This document shows positions 1 through 6,450 of a stretch of DNA of 14,603 nt, piece by piece. This DNA comes from Rickettsiales bacterium (lineage in GTDB: Bacteria > Pseudomonadota > Alphaproteobacteria > Rs-D84 > CACZYB01). The notes under the pieces are model-generated. The model saw nothing but the letters and a program-made list of their open reading frames with translations. It had not been told where the DNA came from and made no database searches. The translations under genes and the position numbers were made by a program. How positions within the stretch are numbered: the first letter of the stretch is position 1; the number at the start of each line of letters is the position of its first letter. Location: the NCBI GenBank assembly GCA_031276335.1, contig JAISNH010000106.1, forward strand, positions 1-14,603. The letters run 5' to 3'.

Positions 1-846
1 TTCGACAACAAAAATCCGGAGATGCCGGTCTTCAACAAGCCGGCGAAGGAAAGCGAGATTAAGAAGGCCACCGTTGGCGCGGTCGGCGACATCATGTACA
101 TACCGCTGGGGAACATAAAGCCGAACCCGAACCAGCCTCGCAAGGATTTCGACGAGGAGCATATACGCGAGCTGGCGGCCTCAATCGAAAAAAACGGACT
201 GCTGCAGCCCATCATAGTCAGGAAAAAAAGTCCCATAACATTCGAAATAGTCGCCGGGGAGAGGCGCTGGCGCGCGGCAAACCTTGCAGGTGTATATGAA
301 ATTCCAGCAATACTGAAGGATTTCGACGACCGGCAGGCTTTCGAAATAGGCCTTATCGAAAATCTGCAGCGGAAAAACCTGTCCCCGATCGAAGAGGCGA
401 ACGGCTACAAGAAGCTTATGCTGGATTTTAATTACACCCAGGAAGACATCGCGAAGATGATAAACAAAAGCCGATCCTATATCGGGAATATACTGCGGCT
501 CCTTTCTCTGCCTGCGAAAGTGCGGGACCTGGTCGCGAACGGCGACATATCGTACACCATCGCACGGACCCTTGTCGGAAGCGAAGATCCGCTAGCCGAA
601 GCCAGAGCCATAGTAAAGAAGGAGCTGAACGCGCGCGAGGTTGAAAAAACCTCCTCCAACAAAAAGCCGAAACCGGACGAAGACGATAGCTTGTGGACGG
701 AGCTTATTTCCATAAAGGAAAATCTTCAAAAATCGCTGAATGCCGAGGTCGATATAGAATTAAAGAAAAACAAGGGGAAAATAATAATCAAGTTCGGCGA
801 CATGATCGAGTTCGACAATATAATCACGAAGCTGAACAACCTTTGA
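1..846 (+). CDS. parB: Chromosome-partitioning protein ParB (5' end outside window)
   Basis: ParB is the CTP-dependent DNA clamp that loads at parS sites and works with the ParA ATPase to segregate replicated chromosomes. The visible part shows the ParB N-terminal domain: NPNQPRKDF followed by an SIEKNGLLQPIIVR segment, the GERRWRAA box that binds nucleotide, and IENLQRKNLSPIEEA. A helix-turn-helix follows (YTQEDIAKMINKSRSYI), then a charged linker and a C-terminal dimerisation region rich in Ile and Lys. The frame is open to base 1. The residues before the first ATG (base 22) read FDNKNPE, which fits the usual ParB opening GLGxGLxALF continuing from upstream, and that ATG has no properly spaced ribosome site. 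I therefore treat the gene as 5'-truncated by the window. ParA is expected just upstream but is not visible. Identity is secure. Confidence 0.95.
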   Translation, partial: FDNKNPEMPVFNKPAKESEIKKATVGAVGDIMYIPLGNIKPNPNQPRKDFDEEHIRELAASIEKNGLLQPIIVRKKSPITFEIVAGERRWRAANLAGVYEIPAILKDFDDRQAFEIGLIENLQRKNLSPIEEANGYKKLMLDFNYTQEDIAKMINKSRSYIGNILRLLSLPAKVRDLVANGDISYTIARTLVGSEDPLAEARAIVKKELNAREVEKTSSNKKPKPDEDDSLWTELISIKENLQKSLNAEVDIELKKNKGKIIIKFGDMIEFDNIITKLNNL

Positions 847-1135
847 CGCAATCAGCTTTAAATAATAATATAAATAATAATAGTTGTTATTGTTTAACGG
901 TTGAAAACGATTATTAAAAATCTTTCAATATGTTATCAACAGATAAAAGTTTTATAACCGGCTGAAAAACGCATATTTCCTATGATTTTTTATAATTATG
1001 AACACTGGTCGCAGCGAGTTTTCAGTTGTGAACAAGTTGATAGAAATGTTGATGGAAAACGTTTTTTGAGCTGGCGCGATTTTTATCGGAGTTTATTCAC
1101 AAAATTTCAACACTTGGAATTCCTATTATAAGATT
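847..1135. other. oriC: Candidate replication origin (AT-rich region with DnaA boxes)
   Basis: This gene-free stretch directly after parB is far richer in A+T than the surrounding genes. It holds a perfect match to the DnaA box TTATNCACA at 1093-1101 (TTATTCACA). Single-mismatch boxes lie at 933-941 (TTATCAACA), 996-1004 (TTATGAACA) and, on minus, 1027-1035 (TTGTTCACA). At 857-883 there is a run of AAT/TAA trinucleotides that could be the DNA-unwinding element or DnaA-trio tract. An IHF-like sequence with one mismatch overlaps the 933 box. DnaA-box clusters next to parAB are a classical origin arrangement. Against it, the known alphaproteobacterial origins in Caulobacter and Rickettsiales lie near hemE, and four weak-consensus boxes can arise by chance in AT-rich DNA. 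The region could instead be an AT-rich intergenic spacer. Confidence 0.5.
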
Positions 1136-1141
1136 GCCGAA

Positions 1142-1160
1142 GCACATCCGCCGGATGTGC
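1142..1160. repeat. Perfect inverted repeat (hairpin) beside candidate origin
   Basis: GCACATCCG at 1142-1150 and CGGATGTGC at 1152-1160 are perfect complements, realistically an 8-bp stem with a 3-nt loop. There is no T-run after it on either strand, so it is not an ordinary rho-independent terminator. It lies about 10 bp after a TATTATAAG sequence (1124-1132) that resembles a -10 element. A second palindrome, CGTTCGAACG, is at 1178-1187. Function is unknown. Confidence 0.5.
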
Positions 1161-1220
1161 CGCCGAGCATGCAGAGGCGTTCGAACGGGCGGCATTATAT
1201 GGCCGGGGAGCGGGCTTTTT

Positions 1221-1294
1221 TGGCTGGGGCGCAAGGATTCGAACCTCGATAAAGGGAACCAAAATCCCTTGTCCTGCCTTTAGACGACGCCCCA
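1221..1294 (-). tRNA. tRNA-Gln (anticodon UUG)
   Basis: The minus strand folds as a complete tRNA. The acceptor arms are TGGGGCG and CGCCCCA, the D-arm starts TCGTCTAAAGGCAGGA, and the anticodon stem AGGGA/TCCCT carries the loop TTTTGGT, so the anticodon is TTG (reads CAA and, by wobble, CAG). The T-loop is GGTTCGAATCC. The discriminator G and the terminal CCA are encoded. U1-A72 at the acceptor end is typical of tRNA-Gln. It is a close relative of the tRNA-Gln(CUG) about 300 bp away on the other strand, with stem differences that keep pairing. Confidence 0.95.
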
Positions 1295-1303
1295 ACGGTT
1301 CGC

Positions 1304-1332
1304 ACTTTACCATGCGCTCGCCATAATTTCAA
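1304..1332 (-). promoter_or_regulatory. Predicted sigma-70 promoter of tRNA-Gln(UUG)
   Basis: On minus, TTGAAA (1332-1327) and TAAAGT (1309-1304) are separated by 17 bp. Transcription would begin at the first base of the tRNA or a few bases before it. Position and spacing support it; the -10 is only a 4/6 match. Confidence 0.5.
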
Positions 1333-1353
1333 CAGGGTTTTTGGCGGATATAT

Positions 1354-1383
1354 TTGACAAGCCGTCTGCCGTTATTTTATACT
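1354..1383 (+). promoter_or_regulatory. Strong predicted sigma-70 promoter
   Basis: A perfect TTGACA (1354-1359) is followed after 18 bp by TATACT (1378-1383), the best promoter match in the window. It fires rightwards about 200 bp upstream of tRNA-Gln(CUG), which has its own nearer promoter. The transcript would therefore begin with the otherwise unassigned segment 1390-1550. Confidence 0.6.
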
Positions 1384-1550
1384 TTCAAATAACGCAATAG
1401 GATTTTTATATGGAAATATTCGGCTTTCGCATGCCCGCATGATAAAAAGAAAACAGCGGAAATGCAAGCCGCAATTCGCGAAAGCCCGCCCGGCGCCCCG
1501 GCGCACGCCCCCTTTTGCGCGCCCGCGATCCCGCCCCGCCCTTAAAACAG
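1384..1550 (+). other. Transcribed gene-free segment with foldable RNA and a possible 10-residue leader ORF
   Basis: This lies downstream of the strong promoter at 1354-1383. A mini-ORF (ATG 1410 to TGA 1440-1442, peptide MEIFGFRMPA) has an AGGA sequence 7 bp ahead of it. GGCTTTCGC (1422-1430) is perfectly complementary to GCGAAAGCC (1478-1486), and smaller hairpins sit inside (CATGC/GCATG near 1430-1441, GCGG/CCGC at 1456-1472). The rest is very GC-rich without evident coding. An open frame from 1439 continues into the tRNA and encodes a low-complexity Arg/Pro-rich string, so I do not call it. The segment could be a small RNA, a leader-peptide attenuator or merely a 5' leader. No known RNA family is recognised. 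Confidence 0.3.
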
Positions 1551-1579
1551 TTGCTTTTCAGGAACGGATATATTATAAG
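1551..1579 (+). promoter_or_regulatory. Predicted promoter of tRNA-Gln(CUG)
   Basis: TTGCTT (1551-1556) and TATAAG (1574-1579) are separated by 17 bp, with the -10 ending 13 bp before the tRNA starts. The same TTGCTT-17-TATAA form stands upstream of tRNA-His in this window, which supports it. Confidence 0.5.
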
Positions 1580-1592
1580 AAGCCTTGTACCT

Positions 1593-1666
1593 TGGGGTAT
1601 CGTCTAAAGGTAGGACAGCAGATTCTGGATCTGTTTATCGTGGTTCGAATCCATGTACCCCAGCCA
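1593..1666 (+). tRNA. tRNA-Gln (anticodon CUG)
   Basis: This is a complete cloverleaf. The acceptor arms are TGGGGTA and TACCCCA, the D-arm carries TCGTCTAAAGGTAGGA, and the anticodon stem GCAGA/TCTGT has the loop TTCTGGA, so the anticodon is CTG. The T-loop is GGTTCGAATCC. Discriminator G and CCA are encoded. It reads CAG, the glutamine codon favoured in these GC-rich genes. Only 20 bp separate its end from the next coding sequence, so the two are probably transcribed together and separated by tRNA processing. Confidence 0.95.
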
Positions 1667-1686
1667 ACAGCAACCAGGAGGAAGCC

Positions 1687-2121
1687 ATGAAAGAAGTCAT
1701 TAAAAAGGACGCTTTGCCAGAAGAAATTCGGGCTTTTATGAACGAGAATTCGAAAATATACGTCTATGATTTCCGGTTGATGACAGATGCCGAAAAGAAA
1801 GCGGTGGAAGCCAAGATGACGATTGGGGACTTCCTTCAATTCGATCCCCCGGCACTGAGTGCCACAAATTTCAAACCCGAGATTCTAGTCGGCGACTTGC
1901 GGTTCAAAGGCTACCTCAACGGCTTCCCTAGACTTGGCGTTGAACGGAGCGAAGCCGAGTATAGGGAAGACGAACGGCGCGCGGCCGCCGCAGTCCGCCA
2001 TGCGGAGACGAAAATGATAAACGACATCCGCGGAAATCCAGCCGAGCTGAACGCGCGCGTGAAGTTCCTGGAAGAAACGAACGGAATAAAGCTTTCCATC
2101 CTGAATGAGAAGCAAAGGTAG
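1687..2121 (+). CDS. Hypothetical protein, 144 residues, downstream of tRNA-Gln
   Basis: No family is recognised. The start is ATG 1687 because a strong AGGAGG ribosome site (1676-1681) lies 5 bp before it. The frame is also open upstream, but through the tRNA, which is not coding. The protein is soluble, with no signal peptide or membrane segment. Its N-terminal third is acidic to mixed (KDALPEEIRAF, then MTDAEKKAVEAKMTIGDFLQFDPP). The middle holds LVGDLRFKGYLNGFPRLG. A highly charged, probably helical C-terminal half follows, with many Glu, Arg and Ala. There is no promoter of its own, so it is likely expressed by read-through from tRNA-Gln(CUG). It converges on the pnuC-like gene with 24 bp between them and no evident terminator. 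It is probably a real gene, given the ribosome site and codon pattern. Confidence 0.75.
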   Translation: MKEVIKKDALPEEIRAFMNENSKIYVYDFRLMTDAEKKAVEAKMTIGDFLQFDPPALSATNFKPEILVGDLRFKGYLNGFPRLGVERSEAEYREDERRAAAAVRHAETKMINDIRGNPAELNARVKFLEETNGIKLSILNEKQR

Positions 2122-2145
2122 GCCGCCCGGAGTCCGCCGCCAATC

Positions 2146-2817
2146 CTATAATTCCTTCCTCCACCGCCGTATCGCCGCCACGGCATTCACAAAAGCCGCG
2201 GCGTTCAGGACCAGCACCACGTACGAGCCGGTCATCCAGAACAGCGCTATGGAGAGCAGGTTGTTGGCGCCGCTTACCAGCCAGTACTCCAGCTTCTTCC
2301 TTATAAGCAGCACCGGCGCGACTGCCAGCAGCAGCACGGAGGCGAAGTCCATCACCCCCACCGCATCCATGCCCGCGGCGACGCATCCGGCGACGAACGA
2401 AACGAAGATGGCCGGCATGCCCACTTGCAGCGCGCGCGGAAGCAGGCTCGGTTTTATCCGCACTCCGCCCCTTTTTTCCCGCCAGGCGAACAGGCTTACC
2501 ATGTTGAGCGCCACATAGAAGACCTGAAGCCACATCTGCCCGTACAGCCTTATGTCCATGAAGTAGAGGAAGAACAGCATGCAGGAGGCGGAGCTTAGCA
2601 GAAGCCCGGCGGGTTTTTCCTTCCTCAGCATAAGGGCGGCTGAGAACGAGAGGACGCCGGCGGCAAGCTCGACAAGAGATGCGTGCACGTGGAAGAAACA
2701 CGCCGTTATCACCCAGTACAGCCCGGCTGCGGCCGGCACTAGGAAACACGTCCCGAAAATATGCTTTTTTATTTTCTCCATACCGGCAATCATATCATTT
2801 TTCGCTTGTCTTGGCAA
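2146..2817 (-). CDS. PnuC-like nicotinamide riboside/NMN-type transporter
   Basis: PnuC proteins are inner-membrane facilitators that bring in nicotinamide riboside or related vitamins for NAD (or, in relatives, thiamine and riboflavin) supply. About seven hydrophobic segments cover the 223 residues. The family hallmark is visible near residues 90-113 as LYGQMWLQVFYVALNMVSLFAW, which matches the PnuC pattern of QxxYxxLxxxGWYxW. It is followed by EYWLVSGANNLLSIALF and a C-terminal SYVVLVLNAAAFVNAVAAIRRWRK. I use the TTG at 2817 because AGGAAA precedes it by 4 bp. In-frame ATGs at 2793 and 2781 lack a ribosome site but would also give a full protein. The gene is divergent from virB3. Substrate cannot be told from sequence; the conserved Trp/Asn pattern is only partly present. 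Confidence 0.75.
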   Translation of the reverse strand: MPRQAKNDMIAGMEKIKKHIFGTCFLVPAAAGLYWVITACFFHVHASLVELAAGVLSFSAALMLRKEKPAGLLLSSASCMLFFLYFMDIRLYGQMWLQVFYVALNMVSLFAWREKRGGVRIKPSLLPRALQVGMPAIFVSFVAGCVAAGMDAVGVMDFASVLLLAVAPVLLIRKKLEYWLVSGANNLLSIALFWMTGSYVVLVLNAAAFVNAVAAIRRWRKEL

Positions 2818-2834
2818 TTCGTTTCCTGTAGAAT
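2806..2834 (+). promoter_or_regulatory. Predicted promoter of virB3-virB4
   Basis: TTGTCT (2806-2811) and TAGAAT (2829-2834) are separated by 17 bp. The start of transcription would fall near 2841, about 24 bp before the virB3 ATG. It overlaps the start and ribosome site of the divergent pnuC-like gene, so expression of the two could interfere. Confidence 0.45.
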
Positions 2835-2864
2835 TTCCTTAGGGAAAACAAGCCGGGGGGATGC

Positions 2865-3158
2865 ATGAAAGAGGAGCTGTTGAAATCCGTCGCCAGTCCG
2901 TCGCAGGTGTTCTATGCGCCGTTCAAGCTGGCCATCTTCAACGTGGTCGCAAACATCTGCATGATGGCGCTTCTTCTCGCATTCAGGATGTTCGGATACA
3001 TTTGGGCGCCGATCCTGGCGCTTGTCCTGCTGCATATGGCGCTTATCCTAGTCGGGCGCCGTGAGCCGCACATCGACACCATGCTGATCGCGCGCGGACG
3101 GATAAAGCGCGGCACGAAAAACATCATAAAAGAAGACGGAAAAAAATTCACGGCATGA
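2865..3158 (+). CDS. virB3: VirB3-like type IV secretion inner-membrane protein
   Basis: VirB3 is a small bitopic or polytopic inner-membrane subunit that works with the VirB4 ATPase in assembling type IV secretion systems. This 97-residue protein has the usual size and plan: a short N-terminal segment (KSVASPSQVFYAPFKL, the place of the family's TRPA motif), two adjacent hydrophobic helices at about residues 22-42 and 45-65, and then a basic tail with REPHIDTML, which corresponds to the conserved short motif after the second helix. The start ATG 2865 follows a G-rich ribosome site (2855-2860). An ATG 4 bp earlier is in another frame. The gene overlaps virB4 by 4 bp (ATGA), which implies translational coupling. 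The call rests partly on this context, since VirB3 sequences are weakly conserved. Confidence 0.85.
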   Translation: MKEELLKSVASPSQVFYAPFKLAIFNVVANICMMALLLAFRMFGYIWAPILALVLLHMALILVGRREPHIDTMLIARGRIKRGTKNIIKEDGKKFTA

Positions 3159-5590
3159 ACTTCGACATGGGCACATTGCTGGCTTCCTCGCTTTCCGGCG
3201 GCTCGGCCGCGCTCCTGATCGTCGCGATACTGGGCGTCGGCGTGCTGGCCGCCGTGTTCGTTTCCGGAAGGGCCAACTGGTTCCTCCCAAAGCCGTTCGA
3301 CACTAGGCTTGTGGACTACCTGCCGTTCGAAAAGCTGCTTTCCGACGGCAGCACCATACTTTGCGGCAACGGAAGCCTGGTGCGGGTGTTCAAGGCGGAC
3401 GGCGCATCCGTCGCGTTTGCCCGCCGCGAAACCGTGCAGGCCCTACAGGAGGCGCGGAAAAAGTGGATAGACAGCCTTTCCGAAATCAGCGTCGAGAGCA
3501 GGATATTCACACTGCGCGAAAAAGTCAGGAACGAAAGCACCCTTGCGCCGGACAACAAGGTACTGAAGGAAATAGCGGCTAAATGGGAAGAGTCGCAGAA
3601 GGAAATATACCTCAACTCCCACTACATAGTGATTTCGGTCAACGCCAGGAAGGACGCCCTGAAGGACCTGGACACCGCCAGCAGCAACCTGGTCGCGATA
3701 CTGGCCGACTTCGGCGTGAAGGCATTGAAGGAAAAGGCCGGCTTCGAAAGCCCGCTTTCATTCTTCGCCCGGATAATCAACCCGATCTCCAGACCGGCGC
3801 CCAGGTCGGACCAGATGGCCTACGACACGGTTTCCGAGCTGCTCGTCACGGACGAGATATTCTTCTCGAACAAGGGCTTCATCCGCTTTTCCTCCGGCGG
3901 GCGCGAAAAATACACCGCCGTCGTCGGGATAAAGCAGCAGGCGGGAACAGTCGACGAGCAGATGCTCTCCGACATACTGAGCCTAAATTTCGAGCTTACC
4001 GTGCTGCACAACATGTTCCCGTTCTCGAAGATGTGGGCGCAGCTGACCCTCATCAACCAGAAGCGCATGGCCAGCTCCACCACGCTTTCATACGACGTGC
4101 TCCGGCAGTTCGACGACGCGCTCGCCCTCATCGAGCAGGGGGACGAGGACCACCAGACGCTCGTCAACTACGCGGAGACCTTCTTTGTTAGCGGCGAGAG
4201 CCTGGAGGCGCTGGACCGCGCGGTGTTCGAGATAGAAAAGACATGCCGGCTTTACGGAGTCGTGCCGGTCAGGGAGGGGTGGGTCGCGGAGGCCTCATGG
4301 TTCGCCCAGTTCCCGACGTATGACAAGTATCCCCGGATGTACAAGATGCTGTCGCGGGCCGTGGCTACAAGCTTCAATTTCGAAAGGCAGCCGGAGGGGC
4401 TTTCCAAGTGCGACTGGGGCAATTCGCCGGTCGCGATATTCCCAACCTACCAGGGTACCGCCTACCAGTTCGAATTCCACGTGTCAAGCGAGGCATCGGC
4501 CGTCGCGCACACCGTAGCAATTGGCCCCACCGGGCAGGGAAAGACCACCCTCTACTCGTTCCTGGCCGGAATGTCGCTGAAGTTCGACAGCCTGAAGACC
4601 TTCTTCTTCGACCGGCACAGGGGCGCGGAGATATTCACTTATGCTAGCGGCGGATCCTACATAAACTTCGAGGGGGACACGAAGGACAAGGATGCCGCGA
4701 AGGGCGGGCGCACGGCCTTCCTGAACCCGTTCCGAATAGAGGACAACCCCGAGAACAGGAGCTTCCTCCGGCGCTGGCTGAAGGAGATAAGCCTTGTCGA
4801 CGACGCGTCGAGCGAGGCGGAAATCGCGCGCGCGGTCACGACCGCCTTCGACTACCTGGAGCCGGCGAAGCGGACGCTGAAGAATCTCTACAAATCCTGC
4901 TTCGCGCCGGCCGGAAGGATGCGCCGCGAGCTTTACCGCTGGGTCGACGACAACCAGTACGGCATGCTGTTCAACAGCGAAGCGGACACGCTAGACCTGT
5001 CGTCCAGATTCTCCGCCTTCGACTTCACATACGTCTTCGAGGACGAGACGCTCGCCCCGGCCGTCGTTTCATACATCATGAACCGGATACAGAACATCAC
5101 CGGGCGCACCGGCGCTCCCTCGCTCATCATCATAGACGAGACCGCGCCCATGCTGTCCAACCCCATGTTCCGGCAGAATTTCGTGACCGGACTGCAGGAG
5201 GGGCGCAAAAAGCGGCAGGCATACCTAGCCGCGTTCCAGCAGCCCAACGTCGTCGACAAGCTGGGCATCGGCGAGGTCATCCGCGGCCAGTGCCAGACCG
5301 AGATATTCTTCCGCAACGTGCAGGCCAGGGCGGAGGATTACGAAAACTGGAACCTGACGCCGAAGGAAATGGCCTTTATCCAAGGCAAGATCTACAAGGA
5401 CATGAAGTACGCCATACTGTTCAAGAAGCCGACCATCGACGAGTCGGTGATACTGAACGTCGACCTGTCCGGCCTAGGGCCGTACCTGCAGCTGTTCAAC
5501 AGCGGGCGCAAGTCGGTCCTTCTGGCCGAGGAGCTCAGGAAGCTCCACGACAGCAAGTTCGTGGAAGTGTATCTGGATTCATTCAAATAA
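3155..5590 (+). CDS. virB4: VirB4-family type IV secretion ATPase
   Basis: VirB4 ATPases power assembly and substrate passage in type IV secretion systems, at the cytoplasmic face of the inner membrane. The 811-residue length is usual. The Walker A motif GPTGQGKTT is at residues 457-465, the VirB4-type FFFDRHRGAEIFTYASGG follows it, and the Walker B motif SLIIIDE ends with D661-E662. Downstream, QEGRKKRQAYLAAFQQP and NVQARAEDYENWNLTPKE fit the conserved C-terminal motifs of the family. The long N-terminal CagE/TrbE/VirB domain precedes the ATPase. Unusually, residues 15-37 are a strong hydrophobic helix (GGSAALLIVAILGVGVLAA), so this copy may be anchored by itself. It overlaps virB3 by 4 bp. 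No virB6, virB8-11 or virD4 follows, so the rest of the system must lie elsewhere. Start ATG 3155 is fixed by the ATGA overlap. Confidence 0.95.
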   Translation: MNFDMGTLLASSLSGGSAALLIVAILGVGVLAAVFVSGRANWFLPKPFDTRLVDYLPFEKLLSDGSTILCGNGSLVRVFKADGASVAFARRETVQALQEARKKWIDSLSEISVESRIFTLREKVRNESTLAPDNKVLKEIAAKWEESQKEIYLNSHYIVISVNARKDALKDLDTASSNLVAILADFGVKALKEKAGFESPLSFFARIINPISRPAPRSDQMAYDTVSELLVTDEIFFSNKGFIRFSSGGREKYTAVVGIKQQAGTVDEQMLSDILSLNFELTVLHNMFPFSKMWAQLTLINQKRMASSTTLSYDVLRQFDDALALIEQGDEDHQTLVNYAETFFVSGESLEALDRAVFEIEKTCRLYGVVPVREGWVAEASWFAQFPTYDKYPRMYKMLSRAVATSFNFERQPEGLSKCDWGNSPVAIFPTYQGTAYQFEFHVSSEASAVAHTVAIGPTGQGKTTLYSFLAGMSLKFDSLKTFFFDRHRGAEIFTYASGGSYINFEGDTKDKDAAKGGRTAFLNPFRIEDNPENRSFLRRWLKEISLVDDASSEAEIARAVTTAFDYLEPAKRTLKNLYKSCFAPAGRMRRELYRWVDDNQYGMLFNSEADTLDLSSRFSAFDFTYVFEDETLAPAVVSYIMNRIQNITGRTGAPSLIIIDETAPMLSNPMFRQNFVTGLQEGRKKRQAYLAAFQQPNVVDKLGIGEVIRGQCQTEIFFRNVQARAEDYENWNLTPKEMAFIQGKIYKDMKYAILFKKPTIDESVILNVDLSGLGPYLQLFNSGRKSVLLAEELRKLHDSKFVEVYLDSFK

Positions 5591-5610
5591 AAGCCGGCAT
5601 CCGGCAAGCC

Positions 5611-5647
5611 GGGCGGGAGGAAAAGCGGGGAAAGCCGCCCTTTATTT
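5611..5647 (+). terminator. Weak possible terminator after virB4
   Basis: GGGCGG (5611-5616) pairs with CCGCCC (5635-5640), followed at once by TTTATTT. The loop is long (18 nt), so the structure is marginal. A smaller hairpin, GCCGG-CAT-CCGGC, precedes it at 5593-5605. Confidence 0.35.
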
Positions 5648-5658
5648 GGAAAATATGG

Positions 5659-5691
5659 CTTGAAATTCCGGGGAGAGCCTGCAATTTCAAG
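5659..5691 (+). repeat. 9-bp perfect inverted repeat / possible promoter upstream of the HExxH gene
   Basis: CTTGAAATT (5659-5667) and AATTTCAAG (5683-5691) are exact complements around a 15-bp spacer. Within it, TTGAAA and CAATTT are 16 bp apart and could act as -35 and -10. The ribosome site of the next gene begins at its right edge. A related but degenerate copy lies at 6450-6483. It may be an operator, a promoter, or a hairpin over the leader. Confidence 0.4.
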
Positions 5692-5709
5692 GAGTTTAAG
5701 GGTAATGAA

Positions 5710-6372
5710 ATGTCGAAACTTGTCAAAACAGCCGGCTTTTTCCTGGCTTTCGCATGGGCGCTTTCTGCCGCGCGCGCCGCGCAGATGTCGCCCGGGCGCC
5801 AACCCGTGCTGGTTTCGATCGAATACGGCGAGCCCGCCTACAAGTCGGTTTCCCAGCTGGAAATCCAATCCATCGCCGGGCTTAAAAATCCCCTGAGGAC
5901 AATGGGGGTGACGGTCGCGAAGCTGAAGACCACGCTTTCGCCCACCTTCGCTCCGAAGCCCCTTGCCGGCTTTCCGCACGAGGACTGCTACGTCCTTTCC
6001 ACCGTCGATTTCGGAATAGGGTACGAGAGTATGGAGGTTCTCGTCGACGAGAAGTACAAGCCGGGCACCTGCGAGTACGAGGCCATAACGAAGCACGAGC
6101 GCGTCCATATCGGCATATATTTCGACGAGCTGGAGTACTACGGACGCCTGCTGGACGAAGAGCTGAAGATCGTGAAGGAAAACCAAGCGCCCGTGTGCGT
6201 CCCGAAAGGCAACAAGCACAAGGCCGAACGGAAGCTTCACAACACCCTTAAAAACAACGAGAGGCTGGCCCTCCTCATGTCGCGCCTCGCGAATTCGCTT
6301 TACGAGAAAAACCAGGACTTCGATACGGAGGAGGAATACCTGCGCGTCAGGAGCGAATGCTCCAGCTGGTGA
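5710..6372 (+). CDS. Secreted HExxH protein, putative zinc metallopeptidase-like, 220 residues
   Basis: No named family is recognised with certainty. Residues 1-23 form a clear Sec signal peptide (Lys-containing start, hydrophobic core GFFLAFAWALSA, cleavage near ARA-A), so the protein acts in the periplasm or outside. HERVH at residues 129-133 is an HExxH motif, within CEYEAITKHERVHIGIYFDEL, as expected for a zinc-binding helix. The third metal ligand cannot be assigned; D137 and E138 follow closely. Four cysteines (C93, C121, C163, C217) could form two disulfides. The C-terminal half is a charged helical region. Start ATG 5710 is chosen because AAGGG (5698-5702) is 7 bp ahead; an ATG at 5705 is in another frame. 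The gene is co-directional with virB3-virB4, 119 bp downstream, with a possible weak terminator between. The HExxH may be structural rather than catalytic. Confidence 0.8.
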   Translation: MSKLVKTAGFFLAFAWALSAARAAQMSPGRQPVLVSIEYGEPAYKSVSQLEIQSIAGLKNPLRTMGVTVAKLKTTLSPTFAPKPLAGFPHEDCYVLSTVDFGIGYESMEVLVDEKYKPGTCEYEAITKHERVHIGIYFDELEYYGRLLDEELKIVKENQAPVCVPKGNKHKAERKLHNTLKNNERLALLMSRLANSLYEKNQDFDTEEEYLRVRSECSSW

Positions 6373-6403
6373 ACCGCCGCGGCGCCATGCGCGCCAAAGC
6401 TCC

Positions 6404-6449
6404 GGAATCGGGCGTCCGCGCTGAATCGGCGCCGTTCCCTCATTTTTTT
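6404..6449 (+). terminator. Predicted terminator of the HExxH gene
   Basis: GGAA-CGG-GC (6404-6413, one bulge) pairs with GC-CCG-TTCC (6429-6438, one bulge), and seven T residues follow at 6443-6449. Four bases lie between stem and T-run, which is less than ideal. The next promoter begins two bases after the T-run. Confidence 0.45.
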
Positions 6450-6450
6450 C

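Noticed and set aside
1047..1055. Further DnaA-box-like sequences on minus at 1035-1043 and 1047-1055
   Set aside because: Three mismatches each to TTATNCACA, too weak to count toward the origin call.
1439..1690. 83-residue Arg/Pro-rich open frame on plus that overlaps the mini-ORF stop by ATGA
   Set aside because: It runs straight through tRNA-Gln(CUG) and ends inside the start of the next gene; composition is what a GC-rich non-coding spacer would give.
2680..2705. CACGTG cores here and near 4477 as possible parS sites
   Set aside because: The flanks do not match the TGTTNCACGTGNAACA consensus, so only the hexamer core is shared.
1928..2749. 273-residue open frame on minus
   Set aside because: It is a frame-shifted shadow of the pnuC-like gene on the same strand, rich in Arg/Ala/Gly with no domain, and the true frame shows family motifs.
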